Of a DNA stretch of 64,000 nucleotides, positions 25,496 through 33,975 are shown piece by piece. The position numbers and the translations under genes are program-made. Every line of letters starts with the position of its first letter. The stretch's first letter is position 1. This DNA comes from Pseudomonas arsenicoxydans. Lineage in GTDB: Bacteria; Pseudomonadota; Gammaproteobacteria; Pseudomonadales; Pseudomonadaceae. The stretch is taken from NCBI RefSeq assembly GCF_900103875.1, contig NZ_LT629705.1, positions 4,597,001 through 4,661,000 of the forward strand, read 5' to 3'. The notes under the pieces are model-generated. The model was not told the origin of the DNA. It worked only from the letters and a program-made list of their open reading frames with translations, and ran no database searches.

Positions 25496-27778
25496 CTAAC
25501 GCCCATCAAGAAAACGGAACAACTCCTCCTCCTGGTCAAAGTGCAGTCGCACCAGCGTATCCAGCCGAATCAATTGATGCTGAACCTCGTCGGCGGACGC
25601 CGTTGCCGGATCAGCAGCGAAATCACGGCTCATGCGCGCCAACAGGTGGATCAGGCGAAAAATCTCACGGTGAGCATGGCTCATGGCCGACATCGGATCC
25701 TCGCCTGGCATCTTTTGCGTCAGCAGCGGATACAGTGTTTTCTCATCATCGCGCTCATGGTCCGCCAATGAGGTTTGCAGTTTGTCGACCAGTTCCAGCA
25801 AGTCGGTCTGCGCTTGCGCAACCGGACGCGAGGCGAAGTCACTGGCCAGTTGGTGCAGGTCGCTGCGCACACTGGACAGTTGCTGGTGTTCATCTTGCAA
25901 ACGATCGATATGCTCCGCCGTCAGCTTTTGCTGCCTGCGCCCCCACAATGGGCCCAATGCCCGCAAAGCGTTCATGATGATCAGCACATCGATGCCCTCC
26001 TGCACCACGGCGCCGATCAGTGGCGGCAGATAACCGAGGGCCGCCACCACCATGGCCAGCAGCGACATGCCCATGCCGGCCAGTACGCCAAGGCGAGCGA
26101 TGTGGCGGGTGCGTCGGGCAATGTCCAGCGCCTCGACGAGACGATCCAGGCGATCCACCAGCAGCACGACACCTGCGGCTTGTGCAGAAGCCGTCGCACC
26201 GCTGGCCCCCATTGCGACGCCGACGTTCGCCGCTGCCAATGCAGGGGCATCGTTGATACCATCACCGACCATCAGCGTGCTGGTGCGCAGGCAACCCTCC
26301 TGAACGGCACGCACTTTTTCCTCTGGGGTCAACCCGGCACGCAGTTCGTCAATTCCAGCAGACAGCGCGATCATCTCGGCGGGTTCCAGTCGATCCCCGG
26401 TGAGCATGACGATCCTCTCGATGCCTCGGTTGCGCAGTCGACGCAGTGTTTGCGGGGTTTCGCGCCGAACGTTGTCCGAAAAAACCAGCAGGCCAGCGAG
26501 TTGCCCATCCACCTCGATGAAGCTTCCAGAGCAAGCCAGATAATCCATGTGGCGCAGCATGGCAGTGGCCCAATCGGTCGCGGGGGCATCCCTGTGAGCA
26601 AAAGACAACGTGCCGAATCGCACTCGCCGGCCATCGATCAGCCCACAAAGACCCGAACCCGGACTTTCTTCCACCTCCTGCGGGACGCTGAGTGACAGCT
26701 GGCGCTGTAGCGCCGCCTCGACAATCGCCTGGGAGATCGGGTGCGTCGAGGCCTGTGCCAGCGACGCTGCCAGGCCAAGCAATTGCTGCGCATCGGCCAG
26801 TCCGTTGACTTCAATCGACTGCAGACGGGCATGCCCGCTGGTCAGGGTGCCGGTCTTGTCGAAAAACACCTGCTTGATCCCGGCCAGCGCCTCCAGGGTC
26901 GCTCCGTCCTTGATCAGAATCCCGCGCCGCGCTGCCCTGGAAATCCCTGACAGGATCGAAATGGGCACCGCCAGGATCAATGGGCAAGGTGTGGCCACCA
27001 CCAGCACCGCCAACGCTCGCAGGGGATCTCCACTCAGTTGCCAGGCCAACGCGGCGATCAGCAGCGTCACAGGAATGAAGACCAGCGCATAGCGGTCGGC
27101 AAGACGCACGAAAGGCGCACGCGAACGGCGTGCTGCCTCGGCCAGTCGCACTATTGCAGCGTAGGTGCTTTGCGCGGCCGTTCGCGTAGCGATGAGCAGG
27201 ATGGGGGCGCCGACATTGGAGACGCCGCTGGGCAGTGGCTCTCCCTCTCGGCGGGTCACCGGTAACGATTCACCGCTGAGCGCCGACTCATCCAGAATGG
27301 CCGCGGGACTCAGCAGTCGACCATCCACAGGCACCACTTCCCCCAGGCGTACCAGCAATGTTTGATGTGGCTGGATTTGTTCAACGGGGATCTGGCGCAA
27401 GCCGCCCTCCTCCTGCAACCAGGCAAAACGCGGTGCCCTGTCGATCAGCGCACGTAGCTCGCGCTCGGCGCGTTGCCGGGTGAAAAACTCCAGGGTCCGT
27501 CCGGTCGCCAGCATCAAGGCAATCACCGCCGCGACCAGCGTCTGATCAAACACCAGGGCGGCAGCGATCGACAGCAGCGCGATCAGATCTACACCGGCCT
27601 CGCGCCGAGCCAGGCGCCCGGCGATCTCGACGAGCAGCACCAACGCCATCACCAGACTGCCTGCGGCCCAGCTCATCGAGGCCCAGTCAGACTTTTGCGC
27701 AAGCTGTGCAGCGCCCCCGGCCAGCAGCGTCAGGGTCGTGAGCAGCAACAGGATGGGGTCCCGCCATTTACTGAGCAT
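25496..27778 (-). CDS. P1B-5-type metal ATPase with C-terminal hemerythrin domain
   Basis: This is a heavy-metal P-type ATPase of about 760 aa. The metal-site motif in the membrane is TPCP (not CPC or SPC), the phosphorylated Asp is in DKTGTLTSG and the hinge motif is GDGINDAP. It lacks an N-terminal metal-binding domain. The last ~140 residues form a hemerythrin-like bundle (DEHQQL, ADHERDDEKTLYP, SHAHREIF, LHFDQEEELF). TPCP plus hemerythrin is the P1B-5 combination, characterised in Nia of Sinorhizobium as a Ni/Fe(II) exporter. The ATG at 27778 is chosen, but an in-frame GTG at 27790 is also possible. It probably shares an Anr-box region with the antiporter gene. Confidence 0.88.
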   Translation of the reverse strand: MLSKWRDPILLLLTTLTLLAGGAAQLAQKSDWASMSWAAGSLVMALVLLVEIAGRLARREAGVDLIALLSIAAALVFDQTLVAAVIALMLATGRTLEFFTRQRAERELRALIDRAPRFAWLQEEGGLRQIPVEQIQPHQTLLVRLGEVVPVDGRLLSPAAILDESALSGESLPVTRREGEPLPSGVSNVGAPILLIATRTAAQSTYAAIVRLAEAARRSRAPFVRLADRYALVFIPVTLLIAALAWQLSGDPLRALAVLVVATPCPLILAVPISILSGISRAARRGILIKDGATLEALAGIKQVFFDKTGTLTSGHARLQSIEVNGLADAQQLLGLAASLAQASTHPISQAIVEAALQRQLSLSVPQEVEESPGSGLCGLIDGRRVRFGTLSFAHRDAPATDWATAMLRHMDYLACSGSFIEVDGQLAGLLVFSDNVRRETPQTLRRLRNRGIERIVMLTGDRLEPAEMIALSAGIDELRAGLTPEEKVRAVQEGCLRTSTLMVGDGINDAPALAAANVGVAMGASGATASAQAAGVVLLVDRLDRLVEALDIARRTRHIARLGVLAGMGMSLLAMVVAALGYLPPLIGAVVQEGIDVLIIMNALRALGPLWGRRQQKLTAEHIDRLQDEHQQLSSVRSDLHQLASDFASRPVAQAQTDLLELVDKLQTSLADHERDDEKTLYPLLTQKMPGEDPMSAMSHAHREIFRLIHLLARMSRDFAADPATASADEVQHQLIRLDTLVRLHFDQEEELFRFLDGR

Positions 27779-27950
27779 TGCAGTGGGCACCTCGAAAACA
27801 CGGCCTTCCCTCGCGATGAGTCATCTGCCGCTTTCGAGGTAGAGCTTAGGACTTGAACGTCTTTTGTGTTGGTCAAGACGTCGCCATGAAGTCGATGGTC
27901 GCAGAAGAGCTCATGACTGTCCCCGGGCAAATCAGGTCTTTGCGCCGTTT

Positions 27951-27964
27951 CTGATTTATATCAA
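27951..27964. promoter_or_regulatory. Anr/FNR box (CTGAT-TTAT-ATCAA)
   Basis: This differs by one base from the palindromic consensus TTGAT-N4-ATCAA. It lies about 90 bp before the antiporter gene and about 175 bp from the divergent P1B-5 ATPase gene, so it could serve either or both promoters. Confidence 0.6.
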
Positions 27965-28054
27965 ACCGGCTTTGGACGTTCTCGCAAGAATCAAAACCAG
28001 CAGTCGCACCATCGCATTCGATGGACTCAGAATCTCGTCTTCTGGAGGCTTCTC

Positions 28055-29548
28055 ATGGCTACGCACGTGCATGGCACTCAACCGGTCGCTCCACCAGCTG
28101 CCGGACAACCCCTGGCAGGCAGCTTGCGCAAGACAGAACCCAAGCGCCTTTCCCTGAGTTTGCTCACTGCCTTAGTGATCGGTTCGATGATTGGTAGCGG
28201 TATTTTCAGCCTGCCGCAGAACATGGCGGCCAGTGCGGGGGCCGGGGCGATCCTGATAGGGTGGCTGATCACCGGCGTCGGCATGCTGTCGCTCGCTTTG
28301 GTCTACCAAACCTTGTCCAATCGCCAGCCAGCGCTGGACAACGGCGTGTTTGCCTACGCCCGGGCATTAGGGGGTGAGTTCCTCGGCTTCAACTCCGCCT
28401 GGGGCTACTGGATCAGTGCCTGGATCGGCAACGTCAGCTACTTGGTGATTCTGTTTGCGGCACTGAGTTACTTCTTCCCGATGTTTGGTGAAGGCAACAA
28501 CAAAGCGGCAATTGCCGGGGCGTCCGTGGCGCTATGGTTTTTGCACTGGATGATTCTCAGGGGCATGCGCACCGCAGCACGGGCCAACGCATTAACGACA
28601 ATGGCCAAGATCGTGCCGTTATTGTTGTTCATCGGCCTGGTGATTGCGGCCTTCCAGCGTGACACCTTCAATGTCGATTTTTGGGGGGCGCCAGCGCTGG
28701 GCAGCACACTCGATCAAGTCAAAAGCACCATGCTGGTGACCGTCTGGGTGTTCATCGGGATTGAGGGCGCCAACGTATTTTCTGCCCGTGCGGCAGAACG
28801 GGCCAACGTCGGTCGTGCGACAGTGATTGGTTTTGTGATCACGCTGTTACTGCTGATAGCCGTGTCTCTGTTGTCGCTGGGCGTTCTCACGCAGCCCGAG
28901 CTGGCGGCCCTGAAAAACCCTTCGATGGCCGGCGTGCTGAAGGCGGCTGTCGGGCCATGGGGCGCCGTGCTGATCAACATCGGTTTGATCCTTTCGGTCG
29001 GCGGTGCCCTGCTCGCCTGGACCCTGCTGGCGGCTGAATCAATCTTTACGCCGGCCAAGGAAAAGGTCATGCCCGAGACGCTCGCGGTGGAAAACACTCA
29101 AGGTGTGCCGGCCCATGCATTGTGGATCACCAACGGCTGCATTCAGCTGTTTCTGTTGCTGACGCTGTATTCGAGCGCCAGCTACCTGGCCCTTATTTCC
29201 CTCGCCACTTCGATGATTCTGGTCCCGTATCTGTTCAGCGGTCTGTACGCATTGAAGTTGACCTGGCAAGGCCAGACCTACGCTGGCCAAAGAGGCCTGC
29301 AACTGCGCGACATGCTGATTGCCTCGATCGCCACGCTGTATTGCCTGTGGCTCCTGTATGCCGCCGGGCCTAAATACATGTTGCTCAGCGGGTTGCTTTA
29401 CGCCCCCGGTTCGTTGATTTACCTGGCCACTATAAAGTCTCGCCAGGGAAAACCGCTCAGCGGGCCCGAGACGGGTCTGTTGATCATCATCTGGACGGCG
29501 GCAGCGTTTGCCGGCTGGATGCTGTGGACCGGAACACTGACGTTGTGA
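28055..29548 (+). CDS. APA-family basic amino-acid antiporter (ArcD-like)
   Basis: This is a 497-aa membrane protein with about 12-13 helices. The family motif IGSMIGSGIFSLPQNMAA near the start and GVFAYARALGGEFLGFNSAWGYW are typical of APC-superfamily arginine/ornithine and polyamine antiporters. No arcABC genes are adjacent, so a role in acid or low-oxygen amino-acid exchange is inferred only from the Anr box upstream. A strong terminator follows. The minus-strand FtsX frame runs antisense over its last 510 bp. Confidence 0.88.
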   Translation: MATHVHGTQPVAPPAAGQPLAGSLRKTEPKRLSLSLLTALVIGSMIGSGIFSLPQNMAASAGAGAILIGWLITGVGMLSLALVYQTLSNRQPALDNGVFAYARALGGEFLGFNSAWGYWISAWIGNVSYLVILFAALSYFFPMFGEGNNKAAIAGASVALWFLHWMILRGMRTAARANALTTMAKIVPLLLFIGLVIAAFQRDTFNVDFWGAPALGSTLDQVKSTMLVTVWVFIGIEGANVFSARAAERANVGRATVIGFVITLLLLIAVSLLSLGVLTQPELAALKNPSMAGVLKAAVGPWGAVLINIGLILSVGGALLAWTLLAAESIFTPAKEKVMPETLAVENTQGVPAHALWITNGCIQLFLLLTLYSSASYLALISLATSMILVPYLFSGLYALKLTWQGQTYAGQRGLQLRDMLIASIATLYCLWLLYAAGPKYMLLSGLLYAPGSLIYLATIKSRQGKPLSGPETGLLIIIWTAAAFAGWMLWTGTLTL

Positions 29549-30850
29549 TTCCAAAGCGGACAACGTGGTGCCGATCAAGGATGACTGACCGCTGACGCAC
29601 CCTGCCCCCGCCGGAACCCGGTCGGGGGCTTTGATTTTTTTGCAGGAATGACGCCGGCCGCCGGGTTCAATGGCGTCGCCGCCGAGCCATGTCTTCCGGC
29701 CCGCTCCTTTTCCCCTGAAAATGTCAAAAGGCTCGATTCGCAATACCTTGCGGATCCCCAGATAACTGGAAAACCCGGCGATCAGAAGCACCAGCCCGAA
29801 CGCAAATCCTAGATTCCAGTAGGTCACGATAGCGGCGTAATTGGGCAGATATGTCCGCGCAAGGGCAATCATCAGTGTCACCAGGCCGATGCCTAATCCA
29901 TAGCCGGTCATCGCCGTAAACATGGCCATGAACAGGATCATGTACACCAGCTCCCGGCTTTTGGCGCCGATAGCCTTGAGGGCGGCGAACTTGTCCAGGT
30001 TTTCCAGGATAAAACTGTAGAACGTCTGGCCGGAAATCGATAAACCGACCAGGAAACTGATGACGGTCATCATCAGAATGTTGGTGCCTACCCCGGTTTG
30101 ATAGATGTAGTAATTGGCGATCCGCTGGTTGAATTCCGCCCTGGTCAGGGCGATGTAACCCAGCTGCGCCACTTGCTGCTTGATGGCCGCGACAGCTTGC
30201 TTGCCCCTGGGTTTGAGCAGGATATAAGACACCGTGAAGCGGGTCGTGGGAATGTATTCGATGGCTCGCCGGTAGGTGGTGTAAAGCGTCGGCACGCCGG
30301 TCAAACCGCCGACCAGGACCTTGGCAATGCCGACGATCGTGCCGCGATGATCGTTGAGTTCAAACGTGGTGCCTATCACGGGGTTGCCCAGTTTCGAAAA
30401 TTCGGTGTCGTGAACCATGATGAATGCGTTTTCGGCGTAGATATCCTCGATCGCACCCTGCTCAAGCGCAGGGCGGCCAAACAGGCTCGTATCGTCCAGC
30501 CCGATCACACTGACAGCCTGGTAAGTGCCATTGGAAAGTCGAACCTGCGCGCTGCCTATGAAAATCGGCACGGCGTATTCAACTTGCTTCATGCTGCGCA
30601 CCGCATCGAGCAGGTAGTCAGGCAAAGGAATAACCACGGTGGGCGTATTCACCGCCGGGTCGATGATCCACATCGGCGCCCCGATATTGGTCACTGTCGA
30701 GTGAGCCCTGTTGAGGATCCCGGCAAACATTGCGGTCATTTGCATCATCAGGAACACCGAAAAAGTGATGCCCACCAGTAACGCGGAAAACTTGGCGCGG
30801 TCATTGACCAGAAGTTTGTAACCGATGCGCAGGATTCCGGCGTACTTCAT
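29039..30850 (-). CDS. FtsX-like ABC permease, stop codon lost; antisense read-through
   Basis: The first ~385 residues are a DevC/MacB-type permease: an N-terminal helix, a periplasmic domain, and three C-terminal helices. They end YLGIRKVLRIEPFDIFRG near 29705, where family proteins normally stop. The frame here stays open for about 220 more low-complexity residues, antisense to the antiporter gene, to 29039. A one-base shift near the GGGGAAAA run would stop at 29667 or about 29581. So either a frameshift mutation, a sequencing error or a real extension is present. The start overlaps the OMP gene stop (ATGA). It is the last gene of the exporter operon. Confidence 0.7.
   Translation of the reverse strand: MKYAGILRIGYKLLVNDRAKFSALLVGITFSVFLMMQMTAMFAGILNRAHSTVTNIGAPMWIIDPAVNTPTVVIPLPDYLLDAVRSMKQVEYAVPIFIGSAQVRLSNGTYQAVSVIGLDDTSLFGRPALEQGAIEDIYAENAFIMVHDTEFSKLGNPVIGTTFELNDHRGTIVGIAKVLVGGLTGVPTLYTTYRRAIEYIPTTRFTVSYILLKPRGKQAVAAIKQQVAQLGYIALTRAEFNQRIANYYIYQTGVGTNILMMTVISFLVGLSISGQTFYSFILENLDKFAALKAIGAKSRELVYMILFMAMFTAMTGYGLGIGLVTLMIALARTYLPNYAAIVTYWNLGFAFGLVLLIAGFSSYLGIRKVLRIEPFDIFRGKGAGRKTWLGGDAIEPGGRRHSCKKIKAPDRVPAGAGCVSGQSSLIGTTLSALESQRQCSGPQHPAGKRCRRPDDDQQTRLGPAERFSLARLYSGQVNQRTGGVKQPAEQHVFRPGGIQEPQAIQRGDRGNQHVAQLQASLASVGLALPGQLQCVQTAEQIRDQNHRSGEGNKGQVAGARIQRQQQKQLNAAVGDPQCMGRHTLSVFHRERLGHDLFLGRRKD
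29604..29641 (+). terminator. Intrinsic terminator after the antiporter gene
   Basis: GCCCCCG and CGGGGGC form a strong stem with internal CCGG pairing, followed by TTTGATTTTTTT. It lies about 55 bp after the antiporter stop. The minus-strand permease reading frame runs straight through it. Confidence 0.85.
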
Positions 30851-32334
30851 GGAGTCTGCCTGCTGCCGGCAGCGTCCGGACGGTTCCACCACCCACCGCC
30901 CAGCGCAACGAACAAGGCTACGGTGTCCTGATGACGCTGGGCCAAGGCTTGCAGGTAGGCAATGTTGACTTGATGCAGTTGCACATCAGCCACTAACAGA
31001 TCCAGATAAGTCACCAGCCCCGAGCGGTAATTGGCTTGCAACAACCTCAAGGCCTCCTGAGCCGAGGCTTGTGCTTCGGCCTGTTTTTGCAGGGCCACGG
31101 CATCAAACTCCAGCGCCTTGAGTACATCAGCCACCTGAGCGAAGGACTCGAGCACCACTTGCCGGTAATTCGCCGAAGCTTGCTGATAAGCATCGATCGC
31201 GGCCTGGCGGCCAAACCACAGACGACCGCCCTGGAACAACGGAATGTCGACCGAGGGCCCGACACTCCAGAATCGCCCGGCACCGGCGAACAGTGAACCG
31301 GCGGAGGTTCCGGCCGTGCCATACGTTCCTGTCAGGCTGAAGCTGGGAAACATGGCCGCCGTGGCCACCCCGATATCGGCACTGGCCTGATGTAACTGTG
31401 CTTCGGCGGCGAGGATATCCGGCCGTCGACGGACCAATACCGAAGGCAGACTGACGGGTAAATCCCTTGGCAACGAGAGTTCCGCCAAGCGGATATCAGG
31501 CAGTGTCACCTGTGTCGGGACAACGCCTTCGAGCGTGGCCAGTAGATGTTCGGCCTGACTGATTTTTTGCTTCAGGGCCGGCAACTGGGCTTCGTTGGTG
31601 GAGATCAGGCTTTGCAGGCTCAGGACCGTGGAGTAAGGCACTGTTCCACTGCGCACCTGAACCTCAGTGGATTTAAGCTGCTCGCGCTGGAGTTCAATGA
31701 GTTGTTCCGTTGACTCGATCTGCGCCGCATAGGCCGCGCGGGCGATAGCCGTATTGACCACATTGGCCGTCAGGGTGAGGTAAGCCGCCGCCATCAACCA
31801 GGTCCGCTGATCGACCTGCGCTTGCAGGCCTTCGACGGTTCGCCGCTCGCCGCCGAAAATATCGAGGGTGTAGCTGACGGTGCCGCTCAAGGTCAGCAGA
31901 TTGAATATAGAGCCTGTTGTCGTCTGCCCCTGCTGAGCAAGGGAGTTGCGCTGACGGCTCGCCGCAAAGCGCCCATCCAGTTGTGGGTAGAAAACCCCAT
32001 GGCCCGCCATGAGTATGTCCTGGCTTTGGCGCAGGCTGGCCTCTGCCGCCTGCAACGTCATGTTGTGAGCGATCGCCTGCTGCACCAGGTCATCCAGTGA
32101 CGGCGAGTGAAAAAAACGCCACCAATCCGGCGTGACCTCGCCGCCTGGGACAAAATGTTGCGACTGCCCCTGTGCCTCGACGGTGTTTGAAACTGGATCG
32201 CGCAGGTAGCCCTCTTGCCGAGGCACTGGAGGGCGCGAGAAGTCCGGCCCGACCGTGCAGGCACTGATCAGCAGTATCAGATTCAGGACCCGGCCCCAGT
32301 CCCTTACGTGGCGAAAACGGCCTGTGGTGTCCAT
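30847..32334 (-). CDS. NodT/TolC-type outer-membrane efflux lipoprotein
   Basis: This is a 495-aa outer-membrane factor. The signal ends in a lipobox (LLISAC, Cys at about residue 26), followed by the family start TVGPDFSRPPVP. Two copies of the coiled-coil/beta unit are visible. It would form the outer channel for the adjacent HlyD-ABC-FtsX exporter. It overlaps both neighbours by 1-4 bp, so all are translationally coupled. The mature protein may be anchored by its lipid Cys. Confidence 0.9.
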   Translation of the reverse strand: MDTTGRFRHVRDWGRVLNLILLISACTVGPDFSRPPVPRQEGYLRDPVSNTVEAQGQSQHFVPGGEVTPDWWRFFHSPSLDDLVQQAIAHNMTLQAAEASLRQSQDILMAGHGVFYPQLDGRFAASRQRNSLAQQGQTTTGSIFNLLTLSGTVSYTLDIFGGERRTVEGLQAQVDQRTWLMAAAYLTLTANVVNTAIARAAYAAQIESTEQLIELQREQLKSTEVQVRSGTVPYSTVLSLQSLISTNEAQLPALKQKISQAEHLLATLEGVVPTQVTLPDIRLAELSLPRDLPVSLPSVLVRRRPDILAAEAQLHQASADIGVATAAMFPSFSLTGTYGTAGTSAGSLFAGAGRFWSVGPSVDIPLFQGGRLWFGRQAAIDAYQQASANYRQVVLESFAQVADVLKALEFDAVALQKQAEAQASAQEALRLLQANYRSGLVTYLDLLVADVQLHQVNIAYLQALAQRHQDTVALFVALGGGWWNRPDAAGSRQTP

Positions 32335-33224
32335 TACTCTTTCTGACCTATGAAGACATCCACCAACTGCCCCGGATACACCATCGGCAGGTCTTTTTTC
32401 TCAAAGCGGAAAATCACCGCCAACACCCTCAGGTCGACTTTTTCCTGGCGCTGATTGGACAACTCGATTTTCGGCGAGACATAGGGTTGCACCCGCACGA
32501 ACTCCAACGGCACTTTGATATCCGTGCCGTGGATCAGCATCTGTGCACGAATGCGTTCGGGGGGCGGTATACGTGCGATCAGAATTTCATCGACATAACA
32601 GCGCACGGCCAGATGATCCTGATTGGCACTCATGACCACCAGCGGGCTGAATGCCTGGGTGTAAACCTCGTATGCGCCTTGAGGTGAGACATAGCTGCCC
32701 ACGGCGCTGTTGATAGCCAACACCACGCCGTCCGCCGGCGCCTTGATGGCGTACTGGGCCAATACCGCCGCGGATGCCTTGAGCGCGGCTTGCGCCTGGA
32801 CCATCAAGTCTTTGGCGGTGTCGAGGGTGTCCTTGCTAATGGATTTGGGGTCGATGGCATAGGACGACAGCCGTTTGTTGTACTGATCCCTGGCAGTGGC
32901 CAGATTGGCTTGCGCCAACTCGAAATTGGCCCTGGGGACTGCGTCATCCAGGTTCACCAGCGGCGTGCCGCGGCTGACGGATTGCCCCTCGTGCACCAAC
33001 ACCTGAGTCACGGGGCCGGCAACTTGCGGGTAGATCACGATGTTACTGCCACCGGACTGCTCGCTTTCGATAATGCCGTTGGCGTAGATGGCCGTGTCAA
33101 AGGTACTGCTCGCTGGCGCGAAGGCTGGCGGCAATGTTTGTGGTGTGCGTCCGAACAGGTAGGCGGCGACTAAACCGCCCACTATGCCGAGTACCGCCAG
33201 CGCGAACAGTACGGGTTTTTTCAC
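32334..33224 (-). CDS. HlyD-family membrane fusion protein
   Basis: This is a 296-aa periplasmic adaptor. One N-terminal membrane helix (VLFALAVLGIVGGLVAAYLFG) is followed by the biotinyl-lipoyl-like halves (VAGPVTQVLVHEGQSVSRGTPLVNLDD and IKAPADGVVLAINSAVGSYV), a short helical hairpin and a beta-barrel domain. It resembles DevB-type adaptors. It connects the inner-membrane ABC pump to the OMP encoded next. Start and stop overlap those of its neighbours. Confidence 0.9.
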   Translation of the reverse strand: MKKPVLFALAVLGIVGGLVAAYLFGRTPQTLPPAFAPASSTFDTAIYANGIIESEQSGGSNIVIYPQVAGPVTQVLVHEGQSVSRGTPLVNLDDAVPRANFELAQANLATARDQYNKRLSSYAIDPKSISKDTLDTAKDLMVQAQAALKASAAVLAQYAIKAPADGVVLAINSAVGSYVSPQGAYEVYTQAFSPLVVMSANQDHLAVRCYVDEILIARIPPPERIRAQMLIHGTDIKVPLEFVRVQPYVSPKIELSNQRQEKVDLRVLAVIFRFEKKDLPMVYPGQLVDVFIGQKE

Positions 33225-33943
33225 GGCAACGTCCGCTCGGGCTCGGTGATATGGCCGTCTTCCATGTAAATGATGCGATCAGCGTATTCATTGATCCGAG
33301 CATCGTGCGTGACGATCAGAATGCATCGCTGCTGATTGAGAATACGCGCCTTGACGAAGGCGATGATCATCTTCCCCGTATCGCCGTCGAGGGAGGCAGT
33401 GGGCTCATCCAGAATCAGGATCTGCGGCCTGCCGACGATCGCCCGAGCAATGGCAACGCGTTGCTGTTCACCACCGGACAGCTTGACCGGCAAAATATCC
33501 CCGCGATCCTTGAGGCCGACCACATCAAGACTTTCCCTGGCTTGAGCGATGGCATCATCCCAGTCGTGATGCTGGAGAATCAGCGGAATGGCGACATTCT
33601 CTGCAGCGGTTAACCGGGTAAAGAGGTGATAGTCCTGAAACACGAATCCGATGTTATTAAGGCGCAACTGCGCCAACTGATCGCTATCGAGACTCCAGAT
33701 ATCCTGACCATTAATCGTCACCGTCCCGGAATCCGGGCGCAAGATGCCGGAAATGATGCTTAACAGCGTCGTCTTGCCGCTGCCCGATGGACCGACGATA
33801 AACACCATTTCCCCGTACTGCGCGACCAGCGCCACCTCATCGATAGCCTTCATGCGCGCGCTCCCTTCGCCAAACCATTTGTTTAGCCCGCGCGAAACAA
33901 TTGCTGGATGATCTGGGGGCGCGACCACGGCGTTGCTCATCAT
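33221..33943 (-). CDS. ABC exporter ATPase, MacB/LolD/DevA type
   Basis: This is a 240-aa ATPase with Walker A VGPSGSGKTT, signature LSGGEQQR, Walker B ILILDEPTASLD and the switch His in VTHDARI. This subclass pairs with FtsX-type permeases for export of peptides, lipids or lipoproteins rather than import. It follows the beta-CASP nuclease gene after 32 bp and overlaps the adaptor gene by 4 bp. The exported substrate is unknown. Confidence 0.92.
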   Translation of the reverse strand: MMSNAVVAPPDHPAIVSRGLNKWFGEGSARMKAIDEVALVAQYGEMVFIVGPSGSGKTTLLSIISGILRPDSGTVTINGQDIWSLDSDQLAQLRLNNIGFVFQDYHLFTRLTAAENVAIPLILQHHDWDDAIAQARESLDVVGLKDRGDILPVKLSGGEQQRVAIARAIVGRPQILILDEPTASLDGDTGKMIIAFVKARILNQQRCILIVTHDARINEYADRIIYMEDGHITEPERTLP

Positions 33944-33975
33944 CTCTCCTGCCGTACAGACGAGTGCAAACGTCG

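Noticed and set aside
28055..29548. arcDABC arginine deiminase operon
   Set aside because: Only an ArcD-like antiporter is present; no arcA, arcB or arcC follows.
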